Of a DNA stretch of 64,000 bases, positions 14,685-23,591 are shown piece by piece (within the stretch, counting starts at the first letter, position 1; each line of letters starts with the position of its first letter). The notes beneath the pieces are model-generated. The model was not told where the DNA came from. It was given only the letters and a program-made list of their open reading frames with translations, and did no database searches. Made by a program: the position numbers and the translations under genes. This stretch comes from Heminiphilus faecis (lineage in GTDB: Bacteria > Bacteroidota > Bacteroidia > Bacteroidales > Muribaculaceae): positions 38,912-102,911 of the forward strand of contig NZ_VSMC01000011.1 of assembly GCF_008728965.1 (NCBI RefSeq), given 5' to 3'.

Positions 14685-17183
14685 TCAGAGCGCACGGAGC
14701 CGGAGCGTAGCGGGCTTAAGACCGGGAGAGGCAGCCTTGACGGTTATGGAGCCGGGGGTGCCGTCATTGCGTACTATCAACAATGCCTTTCCTGCCAGAG
14801 CCTTGCGTCGGTCAGACTTGAAACGCTCAAGCGATATGGGACTGCCGTTGTCGACGCCCTCATTGCGTCCGGCTCCGGTCACTTCAAAGGTCACTTCGTT
14901 ATCGGCCCCGGGGCATATGTTGCCGTCCTTGTCGAGGATCTCCACGGTCACGAAGCTGAGGTCGCTTCCGTCGGCCTTTATACAATCGCGGTCAGGCACA
15001 AGGCGTATCCGAGCCGGCGCACCGGCTGTATTTATGGTCTGTTCGGCCACCACTTTGCCGTTCTTGCGGCTTACGGCCTTCACCGTACCCGGCTCGAAAG
15101 GCACACGCCACATGACATGGAAATCGTCGGGCCCCTTGCTCCGCACCCCCTGCGACCTGCCATTGACAAACAGTTCCACCTCATCGGCATTGTTGTAGTA
15201 TGCCCACATGTCGACATCCTGTCCCGGCTTCCAATTCCAGTGCGGGAAGAGGTGCAACACGGTCTTGTCAGGGCGCCATTCGCTCTGATACATATAATAG
15301 ACATCTTTCGGGAACCCGGCAAGATCGACGATACCGAAATAGGAGCTGCGCGCCGGCCAACCATAAGGTGTGGGCTCACCGATATAGTCAAAGCCTGTCC
15401 ATATGAACTGCCCCATCACATAATCGCGGTCGCGTACCTGACGCAACGAGTTTTCATGCGTCGTGCCCCACGGCACATGATGATTATCATAAGAAGAGCA
15501 GGCAAATGACGGATCGCTCCAAGGTATATCCCATCGCAACGGAGATATCGTCATGGAGTCACTCGGCATTTTATAGTGTCCTCGGGTCATAAGAGCGGAT
15601 ACGGTCTCGGTGCCAAGAAAAGGCTTGCCGGGGAAGTTTTCAGGCACACCGTCGTACCATGCGTCATGGTAGTTGAAGCCTATTATGTCAAGAGCGCCGG
15701 ACTTAAACAGGTGATTGCCCGGATCAGGCTCATTGTTTCCGGTGGTTATAGGACGAGTAGGGTCAAGACGGCGCACAATATCGGCCAGACGGCGTGTAAG
15801 CAGCGAATTGACCGACATCGAGTCAGACTCCTGCGCCAGCTGCTCCTTGCCGTGTCCGAAATTAAGAATAAGATTGGCCTCTTCAAGGCTCAAGGTATCG
15901 GCAGCGGCATCGCTCCACTGCTCAAGCACCTCGTTGCCGATGCTCCACATTATTATCGATGGATGATTGCGGTCACGCACTACAAGGTCGGTAAGATCGC
16001 GCTCATACCACTCGTCAAAAAAGCGTGCATAGTCACGCTCGGTCTTGCGCCGGCGCCACATGTCAAAAGCCTCATCCATCACGAGTATGCCCATGCTGTC
16101 GCACAAAGCAAGCACTTCGGGAGCCGGCGGATTATGTGAGGCGCGATAAGCGTTCACACCCATATCTTTAAGAATTTCGAGCTGCCTCTGAACAGCGCGT
16201 GTATTGACAGCCGCGCCAAGCGCGCCAAGATCGTGGTGCATGCACACACCGTTGATCTTAATATTTTCTCCGTTCAGGAAAAATCCTTTTTCAGCATCAA
16301 ACGCTATCGAGCGCAGACCGGTCACGGTTTCGTAGCTGTCCACCACCTTTCCGTCCTCGACAACGTCGGTCACCACCTTGTAAAGGGCCGGATCGGTCAA
16401 TGTCCATAACCGCGGGGAGTCGATGCGAAGCTGCTGGGTCAGCACCTCCGAAGAGCCGGCGGCAACAGAGAGAGGTGCCGACGAAGAAGCCACAACCGCA
16501 CCGGTGCCGTCAAGAACCCGGGTATCGAGCCGGAGCGACACCGCACCGGCCGACGTATTGTCGACAGTAGTGCTGACCGAAAGGTCAGACGACTCAGATG
16601 TGACATTGCGTGGCACCACATAACTGCCCCACTGCGCCACATGCACCGGCGACAGCTCACGCAGCCACACATTGCGGTATATGCCGCAGCCGGAATACCA
16701 GCGTGAATTGGGCTGGTCGGAGTTGTCCACCCTGACAGCAATAACATTTTCACCGTCTCTTTTTAAATAAGGTGTAAGGTCGTAGCTGAACGATGCATAG
16801 CCGTAGGGACGTGTGCCCAGCTCATGGCCGTTTATGTATACCGTGGTGTTCATGTATGCGCCGTCGAAATCGACGTATACGCGCGAGTCTTTGTCAGCCC
16901 CGGGAAGGGTGAATGTCTTGCGGTACCACCCTACTCCACCCGGAAGCGCTCCACCGCCTGTTCCCGAGGGGTTGTCCTCACTGAAATCGCCCTCGACAGC
17001 CCAGTCGTGCGGCAGATCAAGACGACGCCATGAAGCATCATCAAAACCGGGTGATGACATGGCCGGGGAGTCGCCAAGCATAAACCGCCATCCGTCGTTG
17101 AAACTCACAGCCCGACTGTCGGCCGCACTGAGCGACAGTGACACCACGGCGGCAAAAACCGCCATAAGCAAGAATTTTTTCAT
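14685..17183 (-). CDS. Glycoside hydrolase family 2 beta-galactosidase
   Basis: A secreted 832-residue GH2 enzyme. A signal peptide is followed by the sugar-binding domain (FNDGWRFMLGD, LPHDWAVEGDFSEDNPSGTG, GCGIYRNVWL), an Ig-like domain and a TIM barrel with acid/base Glu418 in MWSIGNEVLEQW and probable nucleophile Glu526 in FLGTETVSA. DUF4982- and Big-like C-terminal domains follow (VDMWAYYNNADEVELFVNGR; VRLVPD-type strands). The layout is that of Bacteroides BgaA-type beta-galactosidases. ATG 17183 is chosen because it opens the signal peptide MKKFLLMAVFAAVVSLSLS; the frame extends to a TTG at 17201. Converges with the transporter gene. Confidence 0.9.
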   Translation of the reverse strand: MKKFLLMAVFAAVVSLSLSAADSRAVSFNDGWRFMLGDSPAMSSPGFDDASWRRLDLPHDWAVEGDFSEDNPSGTGGGALPGGVGWYRKTFTLPGADKDSRVYVDFDGAYMNTTVYINGHELGTRPYGYASFSYDLTPYLKRDGENVIAVRVDNSDQPNSRWYSGCGIYRNVWLRELSPVHVAQWGSYVVPRNVTSESSDLSVSTTVDNTSAGAVSLRLDTRVLDGTGAVVASSSAPLSVAAGSSEVLTQQLRIDSPRLWTLTDPALYKVVTDVVEDGKVVDSYETVTGLRSIAFDAEKGFFLNGENIKINGVCMHHDLGALGAAVNTRAVQRQLEILKDMGVNAYRASHNPPAPEVLALCDSMGILVMDEAFDMWRRRKTERDYARFFDEWYERDLTDLVVRDRNHPSIIMWSIGNEVLEQWSDAAADTLSLEEANLILNFGHGKEQLAQESDSMSVNSLLTRRLADIVRRLDPTRPITTGNNEPDPGNHLFKSGALDIIGFNYHDAWYDGVPENFPGKPFLGTETVSALMTRGHYKMPSDSMTISPLRWDIPWSDPSFACSSYDNHHVPWGTTHENSLRQVRDRDYVMGQFIWTGFDYIGEPTPYGWPARSSYFGIVDLAGFPKDVYYMYQSEWRPDKTVLHLFPHWNWKPGQDVDMWAYYNNADEVELFVNGRSQGVRSKGPDDFHVMWRVPFEPGTVKAVSRKNGKVVAEQTINTAGAPARIRLVPDRDCIKADGSDLSFVTVEILDKDGNICPGADNEVTFEVTGAGRNEGVDNGSPISLERFKSDRRKALAGKALLIVRNDGTPGSITVKAASPGLKPATLRLRAL

Positions 17184-17237
17184 ATCTGTGTTTACTCTCA
17201 ATTTTTAGTTGGTTATCAATAGGTATTTTAGGTTATA

Positions 17238-17245
17238 CAAATTTA
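17238..17245 (-). promoter_or_regulatory. Promoter of the GH2 beta-galactosidase gene
   Basis: TAAATTTG on the minus strand, about 55 bases before the start codon, matches TAnnTTTG. Confidence 0.55.
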
Positions 17246-17429
17246 GCAAGTATTTTTTTAAGAGGCTGTATATAGGGCTGTAGCAATGTTGTCAATGTGG
17301 GTACCATATGTTAATCAGCTGATAAATCAGCGCAGCCCGCATCAGGAAACGGCCATACCAAATGCTTCGTATTTTCGGCATTAAGCGTCATTTTGACGCA
17401 AAAACATTGCATAACTGAAATATTAGATT

Positions 17430-17437
17430 TACATTTG
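17430..17437 (+). promoter_or_regulatory. Promoter of asnA
   Basis: TACATTTG matches the Bacteroidota -7 box, with TTG at 17407-17409 and a 20-base spacer. The start codon is only 17 bases further on, so the leader is very short. Confidence 0.7.
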
Positions 17438-17454
17438 CACAATTAAACAACACA

Positions 17455-18501
17455 ATGACACAAGAAATGAGTCTTATCATCCCAGCCAAATACAAGCAGA
17501 AACTGCTCCCGGAGACAACGGAGATAGCAATCAAGACCATCAAGGAAGGCTTTCAGACCGAACTCGCATCGGCGCTCAATCTGCGACGCGTCACAGCCCC
17601 GCTTTTCGTGCTTTCGGGCACCGGTCTTAACGATGACCTCAACGGAGTAGAGCATGCCGTAAGCTTTACCATAAGCGACATGAACGATGCCAAAGCGGAA
17701 GTGGTGCACTCACTGGCCAAGTGGAAGCGTGCCAAACTCGGCGCCTACGATATAGCGCCGGGCTTCGGACTGTATACCGACATGAACGCCATACGCACAT
17801 TTGAAGAGCTCGACAACCTCCACTCGCTCTACGTGGACCAATGGGACTGGGAAAAGACCATCACCGAGGCCGACCGCAATCTCGACTACCTTAAGACGAC
17901 AGCCGAGAAGATATACAATGTGGTCCGCGAGATCGAGAAGCGCATATACCGTCAGTTTCCCCACATAACTCCCGTGCTACCCGAGAAACTCACGTTTATC
18001 CACAGTGAAGAACTGCTGCAGCGTTATCCCGACCTTACCTCACGTGAGCGCGAGGCCAAAGCCGCCAAAGAATACGGAGCCATATTTCTAATCGGTATCG
18101 GCGCACCGTTAAGCAACGGCGAGCCGCACGACGGACGCGCTCCAGACTACGACGACTGGATCACACCCAACTCCGACGGATACACGGGGCTTAACGGCGA
18201 CCTGATATTCTGGGACCCTGTGCTTGAGACCTCGTTTGAGCTATCATCCATGGGCATACGCGTAAGCCCGGAGTCGTTGCAGAAGCAGCTCGAACAGCGC
18301 GGTTGCACCGAACGCAGCAAGCTTAAATTTCATAAAGCGCTGCTCGAAAACCGGTTGCCGCTGTCGATAGGCGGCGGCATAGGACAGAGCCGTCTGTGTA
18401 TGTTCATACTGCAAAAAGCCCACATAGGCGAGGTTCAGGCCTCGATATGGCCGGAGGAACAGGTAGAGGCATGCAGGGCCGCCGGCATCAACCTGTTGTA
18501 A
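17455..18501 (+). CDS. asnA: Aspartate--ammonia ligase
   Basis: AsnA makes asparagine from aspartate, ammonia and ATP; it is a class II aminoacyl-tRNA-synthetase-like enzyme. The 348 residues cover the full family: LNLRRVTAPLFVLSGTGLND, VHSLAKWKRAKLGAYDIAPG, GLYTDMNAIR, YVDQWDWEK, and the C-terminal motif RLPLSIGGGIGQSRLCM that closes the ATP site. The start ATG 17455 is set by the promoter at 17430. It is a single-gene unit with a long terminator hairpin downstream. Confidence 0.97.
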   Translation: MTQEMSLIIPAKYKQKLLPETTEIAIKTIKEGFQTELASALNLRRVTAPLFVLSGTGLNDDLNGVEHAVSFTISDMNDAKAEVVHSLAKWKRAKLGAYDIAPGFGLYTDMNAIRTFEELDNLHSLYVDQWDWEKTITEADRNLDYLKTTAEKIYNVVREIEKRIYRQFPHITPVLPEKLTFIHSEELLQRYPDLTSREREAKAAKEYGAIFLIGIGAPLSNGEPHDGRAPDYDDWITPNSDGYTGLNGDLIFWDPVLETSFELSSMGIRVSPESLQKQLEQRGCTERSKLKFHKALLENRLPLSIGGGIGQSRLCMFILQKAHIGEVQASIWPEEQVEACRAAGINLL

Positions 18502-18542
18502 TCATAACAATGACCATTAAGACCATAGCTTGTTGAATATCA

Positions 18543-18624
18543 GTTTAGAGTCAGGGATTTAAGGATGTCAGGATGCAGCAGTAACACATCCGCCGCCTTA
18601 AACCCCGAACTTTAAACTTTTTTT
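18543..18624 (+). terminator. Extended terminator hairpin after asnA
   Basis: Two 22-nt arms (18543-18564 and 18596-18617) pair with few mismatches and are followed directly by seven T. The stem is unusually long for a plain terminator, with a ~31-nt loop. Confidence 0.65.
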
Positions 18625-18690
18625 ATGTATCAGGGGGAGCAGGGAATCACAGTTGCAGGGCACGGTTCAAGTGTTAGGCAACCGCGTTTT

Positions 18691-18760
18691 TTAATTGATT
18701 CCGCTTTACTGATTAAAGCTGATGCACAGAAGGGCCAGAGGCGCCGGTTAACAATTGGGT
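18691..18760 (+). repeat. 70-bp direct repeat flanking the REP block, left copy
   Basis: This 70-bp stretch (GATTAAAGCTGATGCACAGA in its middle) recurs at 19267-19336 with only a few changes, so the tandem block between them is bracketed by direct repeats. Confidence 0.8.
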
Positions 18761-18765
18761 TTTAA

Positions 18766-19240
18766 GACCGTACGGGTCGTAGCCGGACGCCGTACTACTG
18801 GTGTCCCTACCACCGTCATAGTCGTTAACCACCGCGTTTTGCGTTGCCCCCACCATCGCATCCGTTTGCCACCGCGTTTTTACAATGGCCCGCGAAATCC
18901 GGCTGAAGAGCTGAATGGTAGGGGCGCCAGTAGTACGGCGCCCGAGCATCCGGATGGCCTGCGGCAGAGCAATTGCAGATGACCGTACGGGTCGTAGCCG
19001 GACGCCGTGGTACCGGCGTCCCTACCACCGTCATAGTCGTTAACCACCGCGTTTTGCGTTGTCACACCGTCGCATCCGTTTGCCACCGCGTTTTTACAAT
19101 GGCCCGCGAAATCCGGCTGAAGAGCTGAATGGTAGGGGCGCCAGTAGTACGGCGCCCGAGTATCCGGATGGCCTGCGGCCGAGCAATTGCAGATGACCTT
19201 GCGGGTCGAAGCCGGACGCCGTGGTACTGGCGTCCCTACC
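18766..19240. repeat. Tandem 214-bp units built of REP palindromes (BIME-like)
   Basis: A ~214/215-bp unit starts at 18766, again at 18981 and partly at 19195 (2.2 copies). Each unit carries two inverted REP-like palindromes with the GTAG foot typical of RAYT-linked REPs. Forward ones (GTAGGGGCGCCAGTAGTACG then GCGCCC) are at 18917-18943 and 19131-19157. Inverse ones (GGACGCCG ... CGGCGTCCCTACC) are at 18785-18812, 19000-19026 and 19214-19240. The alternating orientation is that of a BIME. Apparent open frames inside are by-products of the repeat. Together with the flanking 70-bp repeats, this fills the 18502-19349 gap; I see no gene there. Confidence 0.8.
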
Positions 19241-19266
19241 AACATTGGATGTTTAACAACCGGGGG

Positions 19267-19336
19267 TTAAATTGATTCTGCTTTACCGATTAAAGCTGAT
19301 GCACAGACGGGTAGAGGCGCCGGCTAACATTTGGGT
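19267..19336 (+). repeat. 70-bp direct repeat flanking the REP block, right copy
   Basis: Near-identical partner of 18691-18760; the two bracket the BIME-like block. Confidence 0.8.
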
Positions 19337-19349
19337 GCATTAATCCGAG

Positions 19350-19727
19350 TCAGGCGCAGGGGCCTCGGCGCTTGCGCCACAGAATGACAATGAGGGGCAA
19401 CAGCAACAGACCGGCCAAAGGAAAGAGATAACGCGATATGCGCCGGGCAATACCCTCCTTGCGCTCACGGACCATGACTATTGTGTCGCCACGCTCCATA
19501 TAAAGAGTATCGCGCGACACAATATCACGAAGTATGACACGTGTACGTTTTTCGCGTACCGTATCGCCCGTAAAATCCACACTTACACTGTCAAGCACAT
19601 AAAAGAGAAGTTCCCGGTCACTCGCACGGTATACGGAGTCGCGGCTTGCAGAGCTGACAGGCCTATATACGGTACGGGCACATGACAGTGCGAATACCGT
19701 CACAATCAATATCATCACACGCTGCAT
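19350..19727 (-). CDS. Spanin-like lipoprotein with C-terminal membrane helix
   Basis: A 125-residue protein. The N-terminal lipobox FALSC gives an outer-membrane lipid anchor. The periplasmic middle has repeated R-D-(S/T) segments (SRDSVYRASD, SRDTLYMERGDTIVMVRE), and a C-terminal helix (YLFPLAGLLLLPLIVILW) is followed by basic residues. An outer lipid anchor plus an inner-membrane helix in one chain is the layout of a unimolecular spanin, the phage protein that fuses host membranes at lysis. It overlaps the portal gene by 13 bases and is its last co-transcribed partner. It could also be an unrelated host lipoprotein. Confidence 0.5.
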   Translation of the reverse strand: MQRVMILIVTVFALSCARTVYRPVSSASRDSVYRASDRELLFYVLDSVSVDFTGDTVREKRTRVILRDIVSRDTLYMERGDTIVMVRERKEGIARRISRYLFPLAGLLLLPLIVILWRKRRGPCA

Positions 19728-21094
19728 AACAATCGGTCGCGCCGGGCTATAAACGAGTCAAACGTATCAAATATGTCGCTCATGACGGCTCTGGCACTTT
19801 CGCGGCGACTCTCGTAAAGCGATGCCGAAGCCATGCCTCCCGGAGCGTCACCACGCAGTGCATCGTTCACACCGCTTGCCCGCTCCATCATGAGCATGAC
19901 ACGGTCGACTATACGGTCTATGCCGAGATCGCCGCAGTTGCTCATAACCTGCCGTGGACCCGGCAGCCCGGCGATGGCCTCATAAAGTATCACCCCGTCG
20001 GGCGAAGCCCACTGGTCGGCCGCCTCCTTTGCCGACATGCCCTTGGCAAGCTGGTTTTCAGGAAACAGCAGAGCACCCTTAGCCGCAGTCGACAGCACAC
20101 GGTCATTAAGCGACAGAAGACGGTTCACCATGCGCTGGCGCTCGATAAGTTCCTCGACAAATGAGTGTATCTCTCCGTCGATAAACGGATAAAAGCAGAA
20201 TACAAACGGATGTCGCGATGCCTTGCGGCTACCGAGCAGATGGCCGTCGGGAGAAAAAAAGCGGCATACCCACTCACCCGTCATCTCCCACTTCGACTTC
20301 ACGAGCAGACGCTTCATTTTCTTCCGTGCGATATTACCGCGATCTATACGTGACTTGGCTCCGGAGGGCATGTAATAGAAGCGGCCCATATCAGGATCAT
20401 GGCAGCGCATGCGGTCTTTCAACTCGAAAGTCCACACTTCGATAACCCGACACAACCCCATATCGGCACGCCCAAACTCAAGATTGTCATTGCATGAGGC
20501 GCCAAGCAATCCCGACGGGCGCGAAAACGCATTCATGGCGGGATTCTCATATATGTCACGGAGCCTTGACGCCCTTGCACGATCGCCTTGGGCAAATCGC
20601 ATCAGCAGCCGCTGAAGCGACATGTCATGCAGATATCCGACCAACTCTATATCCTCTCCATGAGGGTCGCTGAAAGGACCTGCGAAAAACCGCGCCGGAT
20701 TGAGCATATCGGCCCACGGCCCCATGTCGCCGCCTCGATTTTCACGTTTTACATAATGGACGGCACAACCCGACACAAGAAACTCCTCAAACGTACGCGC
20801 ATCGGCAGCTATATACGGCGCCATGCTGTCATATCTGTCGGCCGCCGCCGACTTACGTCCAGTACGATAATAACCTACGGCCATTTTAACAAGCTGACGT
20901 ATGACATTATCGGTCACAGGCACATAATTACTGTCTTCCATACACTTACGCTCTGACAGCCACGCGCCGTCACAATCCTTGACCATGTCGCTCCACTGGT
21001 CGCCAAAAGTATAGCGTTTGCATCGCAGACGCCGCAACCTGAAAGCAGAAGCATTGTTCCATGCCTGCAAAGCCGCTTCGATATAGTTATTCAT
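19715..21094 (-). CDS. Phage portal protein
   Basis: A 459-residue portal-like protein. The N-terminal motif AWNNASAFRLRRLRCKRYTF-GDQW and the VTDNVIRQLVKMAVGYYR helix are hallmarks of portals of Bacteroides-type prophages. Later come the ELIERQRMVNRLLSLNDRVL helix and the GDAPGGMASASLYESRRESA clip/stem region. Portals form the dodecameric DNA gate of the capsid. It is shorter than most of its relatives, and some normally conserved positions (the Leu/Asn-rich stretch before IRQLVK) are changed. It lies in a run of capsid-type genes; no terminase is nearby. Confidence 0.75.
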   Translation of the reverse strand: MNNYIEAALQAWNNASAFRLRRLRCKRYTFGDQWSDMVKDCDGAWLSERKCMEDSNYVPVTDNVIRQLVKMAVGYYRTGRKSAAADRYDSMAPYIAADARTFEEFLVSGCAVHYVKRENRGGDMGPWADMLNPARFFAGPFSDPHGEDIELVGYLHDMSLQRLLMRFAQGDRARASRLRDIYENPAMNAFSRPSGLLGASCNDNLEFGRADMGLCRVIEVWTFELKDRMRCHDPDMGRFYYMPSGAKSRIDRGNIARKKMKRLLVKSKWEMTGEWVCRFFSPDGHLLGSRKASRHPFVFCFYPFIDGEIHSFVEELIERQRMVNRLLSLNDRVLSTAAKGALLFPENQLAKGMSAKEAADQWASPDGVILYEAIAGLPGPRQVMSNCGDLGIDRIVDRVMLMMERASGVNDALRGDAPGGMASASLYESRRESARAVMSDIFDTFDSFIARRDRLLCSV

Positions 21095-21142
21095 CTTCGT
21101 TTAATTATATATAATTGACAATACATGATATACAGCGCGCGA

Positions 21143-21673
21143 TCATGCGCTGATGAAACCCGGTATGGTGCTTAATGCCGCAGCGTCAAGGCTGAATGTC
21201 ACGCCGTCATCGACCACCGCCTGCAGCAGGACCCGACGACAATCGGGCCTGACAACAAAAATGTCGATGCATCTCCCCTTCAGCACCGCCACAGGCTTAG
21301 ACGCCGCAGCCCGGGTATAAGGCGACCGCTGAAGCAGGGCCTTACGCGAATGACAATCAGTGACAAGCTCCGCACAACAACCGCCTGCGGAGACAGCCGC
21401 CACCCTTACCAAATTGTCGGGCAATGCCACGTGCCCCACTCCGTCGCCATCGACCTCTACAGGCAGTTCAATAGCCACAGGCGCCAGCATGTCAAAGGGA
21501 GCCTCGTGAATCAGGCCGCGATACCAGTCAAGCATGCGCGCCCTAAGCAGAGCCTCGAGGTCCACGCCGTCGTCGCGGGTTATGTCACAACCGGAATTGA
21601 CCGGTTCGGGAAAAGCGCGCAATTGCCACTCGTGCAGCAATTGCGCTTCCGTAAGATGCAACTTCATCGTCAC
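21143..21673 (-). CDS. Hypothetical phage head-completion/connector-like protein
   Basis: A 176-residue protein whose start overlaps the capsid gene stop (ATGA, 4 bases), so translation is coupled. Visible features: an N-terminal helix (HLTEAQLLHEWQLRAFPEPV), an LLRARMLDWYRGLIHEAP helix, then beta-rich sequence (VEVDGDGVGHVALPDNLVRV). No family motif is recognised. Its place between the capsid and portal genes suggests a connector or DNA-stabilisation role. Unverified. Confidence 0.5.
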   Translation of the reverse strand: MTMKLHLTEAQLLHEWQLRAFPEPVNSGCDITRDDGVDLEALLRARMLDWYRGLIHEAPFDMLAPVAIELPVEVDGDGVGHVALPDNLVRVAAVSAGGCCAELVTDCHSRKALLQRSPYTRAAASKPVAVLKGRCIDIFVVRPDCRRVLLQAVVDDGVTFSLDAAALSTIPGFISA

Positions 21674-22968
21674 TCACCGAATGGATTGTCATCACCGCTG
21701 TCACCGGGGCCTTCGGGCACAACTTCACCACCGTTGTCGCCGTCAGGCACGGCCATGATGCGCATATGGGCATTAGGATAGCGCAGCACCAAACACGAGG
21801 CCTCGGTAAGCACCACTGCCTCCGTATTGCGCTGACCGCTCCTGCACAGGTCGATAGGCATGGCTTTGAACGGTATATGCACATACTTCTGCAGATACTC
21901 CGGGTCTATGACCATGCCGTCGTCGGCATGTCCGCACATGTCGAACACCTCGCTCAGCACGACATACAGGCGTCCGAAGTTGGTATGCATCTCCTTAAAG
22001 TCGATACCCCAACGGGTCACCGTCTCCACGGCACCCAGACTCTTTACGGTATTGAGCCGGCTAAGTTCCTCGATAAATCCGGAACCGGCCACGAGTATCT
22101 TGCGGGCAGAGCCTGCGTTACCGGTAAATGCCTTGCGGGTGAGAGCCACAAGTTTCAGCGCATCGAGTTTGCCCTTGGTATAAGTAAAGTCGTTGGAGGT
22201 CTGATTCCAGATGCCTGCTGTCATGAACACCTCGCCATAATCGAGGCCCTTGTCAAAACGATGTCTGACTCCGAACAGGAAATTCTTCTCCATGCCCATG
22301 CGCATGTCCATCAGCGCCACCTCCTCCTGATCGGAAAGAGTCCAGCCGACCTCCTTGGCCGACATACGCTGCATCATCGACTGCTCGACCTGCGCCTTGA
22401 AAATCTGGCAATAATTGGTCAGCTTCACCGGAATAGCCTGAGCATTGGCAGTCTGCACGTCGAGTTCAGCGGCCGCACGACCCATTCTCACAAGTCTGGA
22501 GACGAGAACAAGCTGCGGGAAAAGAATGCCCGAAGGCACACCTATGGCACGTACTTTCATGGCGTTATCCTTGCTTTCCAGCACATACATCATAACACTC
22601 ACCTTGTGTCCGTTGACCATCGCATCAGGAGCGAGTACAGTGTCGGACACACAGAATACATTGCTCTCGTTAAGCATCAGAAGGGCCGTGTCGGTCGACG
22701 CACTCTGCTCCACCGCGGCGGCAAGCGTGTTGACTTCAGGAGGAGTGTCGACGGAGTAATACTCGAGTTTCATGCTTTTGCACTTGCGGGCCGGGGCAAG
22801 GCGCGATATCTGGTCGACGGGAGTGGCCATAGGCCTTATCTTGACAATGCGGCTGTCAATGTCGCCAATCAACAGGTCGGGCGACACTTCTTCGGTGACA
22901 GGAGTTGTCAACGGGGTTTCGAGTACATGGGGTGAGCCTGCGGCTCCGGTTACGATTCTTGCTTCCAT
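21670..22968 (-). CDS. Phage major capsid protein (SU10/DUF5309-like)
   Basis: A 432-residue protein. The N-arm contains GDIDSRIVKIRPMATPVDQI, a pattern of SU10-type capsid proteins, followed by a VNGHKVSVMMYVLESKDN beta-hinge. A long spine helix region includes AKEVGWTLSDQEEVALMDMR. The A-domain segment GIDFKEMHTNFGRLYVVLSE matches the DUF5309 strand that recurs in these proteins. The C-terminus is acidic (GDSGDDNPFGE). This would be the shell subunit. It is intact, starts at ATG 22968, and overlaps the next gene by 4 bases. Absence of a terminase or tail nearby makes a complete prophage unlikely. Confidence 0.7.
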   Translation of the reverse strand: MEARIVTGAAGSPHVLETPLTTPVTEEVSPDLLIGDIDSRIVKIRPMATPVDQISRLAPARKCKSMKLEYYSVDTPPEVNTLAAAVEQSASTDTALLMLNESNVFCVSDTVLAPDAMVNGHKVSVMMYVLESKDNAMKVRAIGVPSGILFPQLVLVSRLVRMGRAAAELDVQTANAQAIPVKLTNYCQIFKAQVEQSMMQRMSAKEVGWTLSDQEEVALMDMRMGMEKNFLFGVRHRFDKGLDYGEVFMTAGIWNQTSNDFTYTKGKLDALKLVALTRKAFTGNAGSARKILVAGSGFIEELSRLNTVKSLGAVETVTRWGIDFKEMHTNFGRLYVVLSEVFDMCGHADDGMVIDPEYLQKYVHIPFKAMPIDLCRSGQRNTEAVVLTEASCLVLRYPNAHMRIMAVPDGDNGGEVVPEGPGDSGDDNPFGE

Positions 22969-23002
22969 AGCTAAAAAGATATTGATTGATTAAAAAAAAC
23001 GG

Positions 23003-23350
23003 TTAGTCCCACACGCTTTTGCGTGACCGGGAAAGAAATGCAGACTGAGGCTGAGGTGCGGCGTCAAGAAGAGCGTCGGGCGACTCATACATAGCCGGCT
23101 CCTCCATTCTGGCATTGGCCGCTTCGTTTAGACCGCGCATATAACCGCGCCGCTCGGCCTCGCCGATAGCGGAGTCAGCATCGTCAGACCGCGGAAAATG
23201 ACGGCCGACGGCTTCATCGGCGGATACACCGGAAAGTATGTCCACGACAAAATGGGCGGCTCTCGGGTCCTTACCGATAAGACGCCGGAGTTCAACAGGC
23301 ATGCTGACATCGGGCGCATCGCCTACAGGAGTTGGTTGTGTGTTGTCCAT
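23003..23350 (-). CDS. Small acidic protein preceding the capsid gene (scaffold-like)
   Basis: A 115-residue acidic protein from ATG 23350 (upstream in-frame sequence lacks coding character). It contains MPVELRRLIGKDPRAAHFVV, GVSADEAVGRHFPRSDD and a disordered C-terminus (SAFLSRSRKSVWD). Its position 34 bases before the capsid gene is where scaffolding proteins usually lie; sequence alone does not prove it. It is the first gene of the five-gene run. Confidence 0.5.
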   Translation of the reverse strand: MDNTQPTPVGDAPDVSMPVELRRLIGKDPRAAHFVVDILSGVSADEAVGRHFPRSDDADSAIGEAERRGYMRGLNEAANARMEEPAMYESPDALLDAAPQPQSAFLSRSRKSVWD

Positions 23351-23499
23351 AATAACTGTTGTTTTAACTGGTGATGACGCAAAGTTACAACCGCAGAACG
23401 CATGATTTATGCACAATCGGGCATTAACATATTCTTAAGGCCACAACAGACGGGGCATAAGCATATTAGGCCGCGTTTTAGTGTATGTTAAAGAAAAAA

Positions 23500-23531
23500 A
23501 CAAGAGGCGCCTGATTCACATCAGGCGCCTC
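23500..23531 (-). terminator. Terminator after the first susCD operon
   Basis: A perfect 11-bp stem GAGGCGCCTGA (23504-23514)/TCAGGCGCCTC (23521-23531), followed on the minus strand by TTGTTTTTTT. It isolates the susD gene from the phage-like genes. Confidence 0.85.
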
Positions 23532-23591
23532 CTTAGGTCAATTTTTGTAGTATGAATTTATGTTGTTACTTGAGAGTAACCTAAGTAGTGC

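Noticed and set aside
18766..19240. CRISPR array.
   Set aside because: The unit is ~214 bp with internal palindromes and only 2.2 copies; there are no short repeats with unique spacers and no cas gene.
21766..22935. A 389-codon plus-strand open frame opposite the capsid gene.
   Set aside because: Composition is that of an antisense shadow (His/Arg-rich); the minus strand carries capsid motifs and overlaps its neighbours cleanly.
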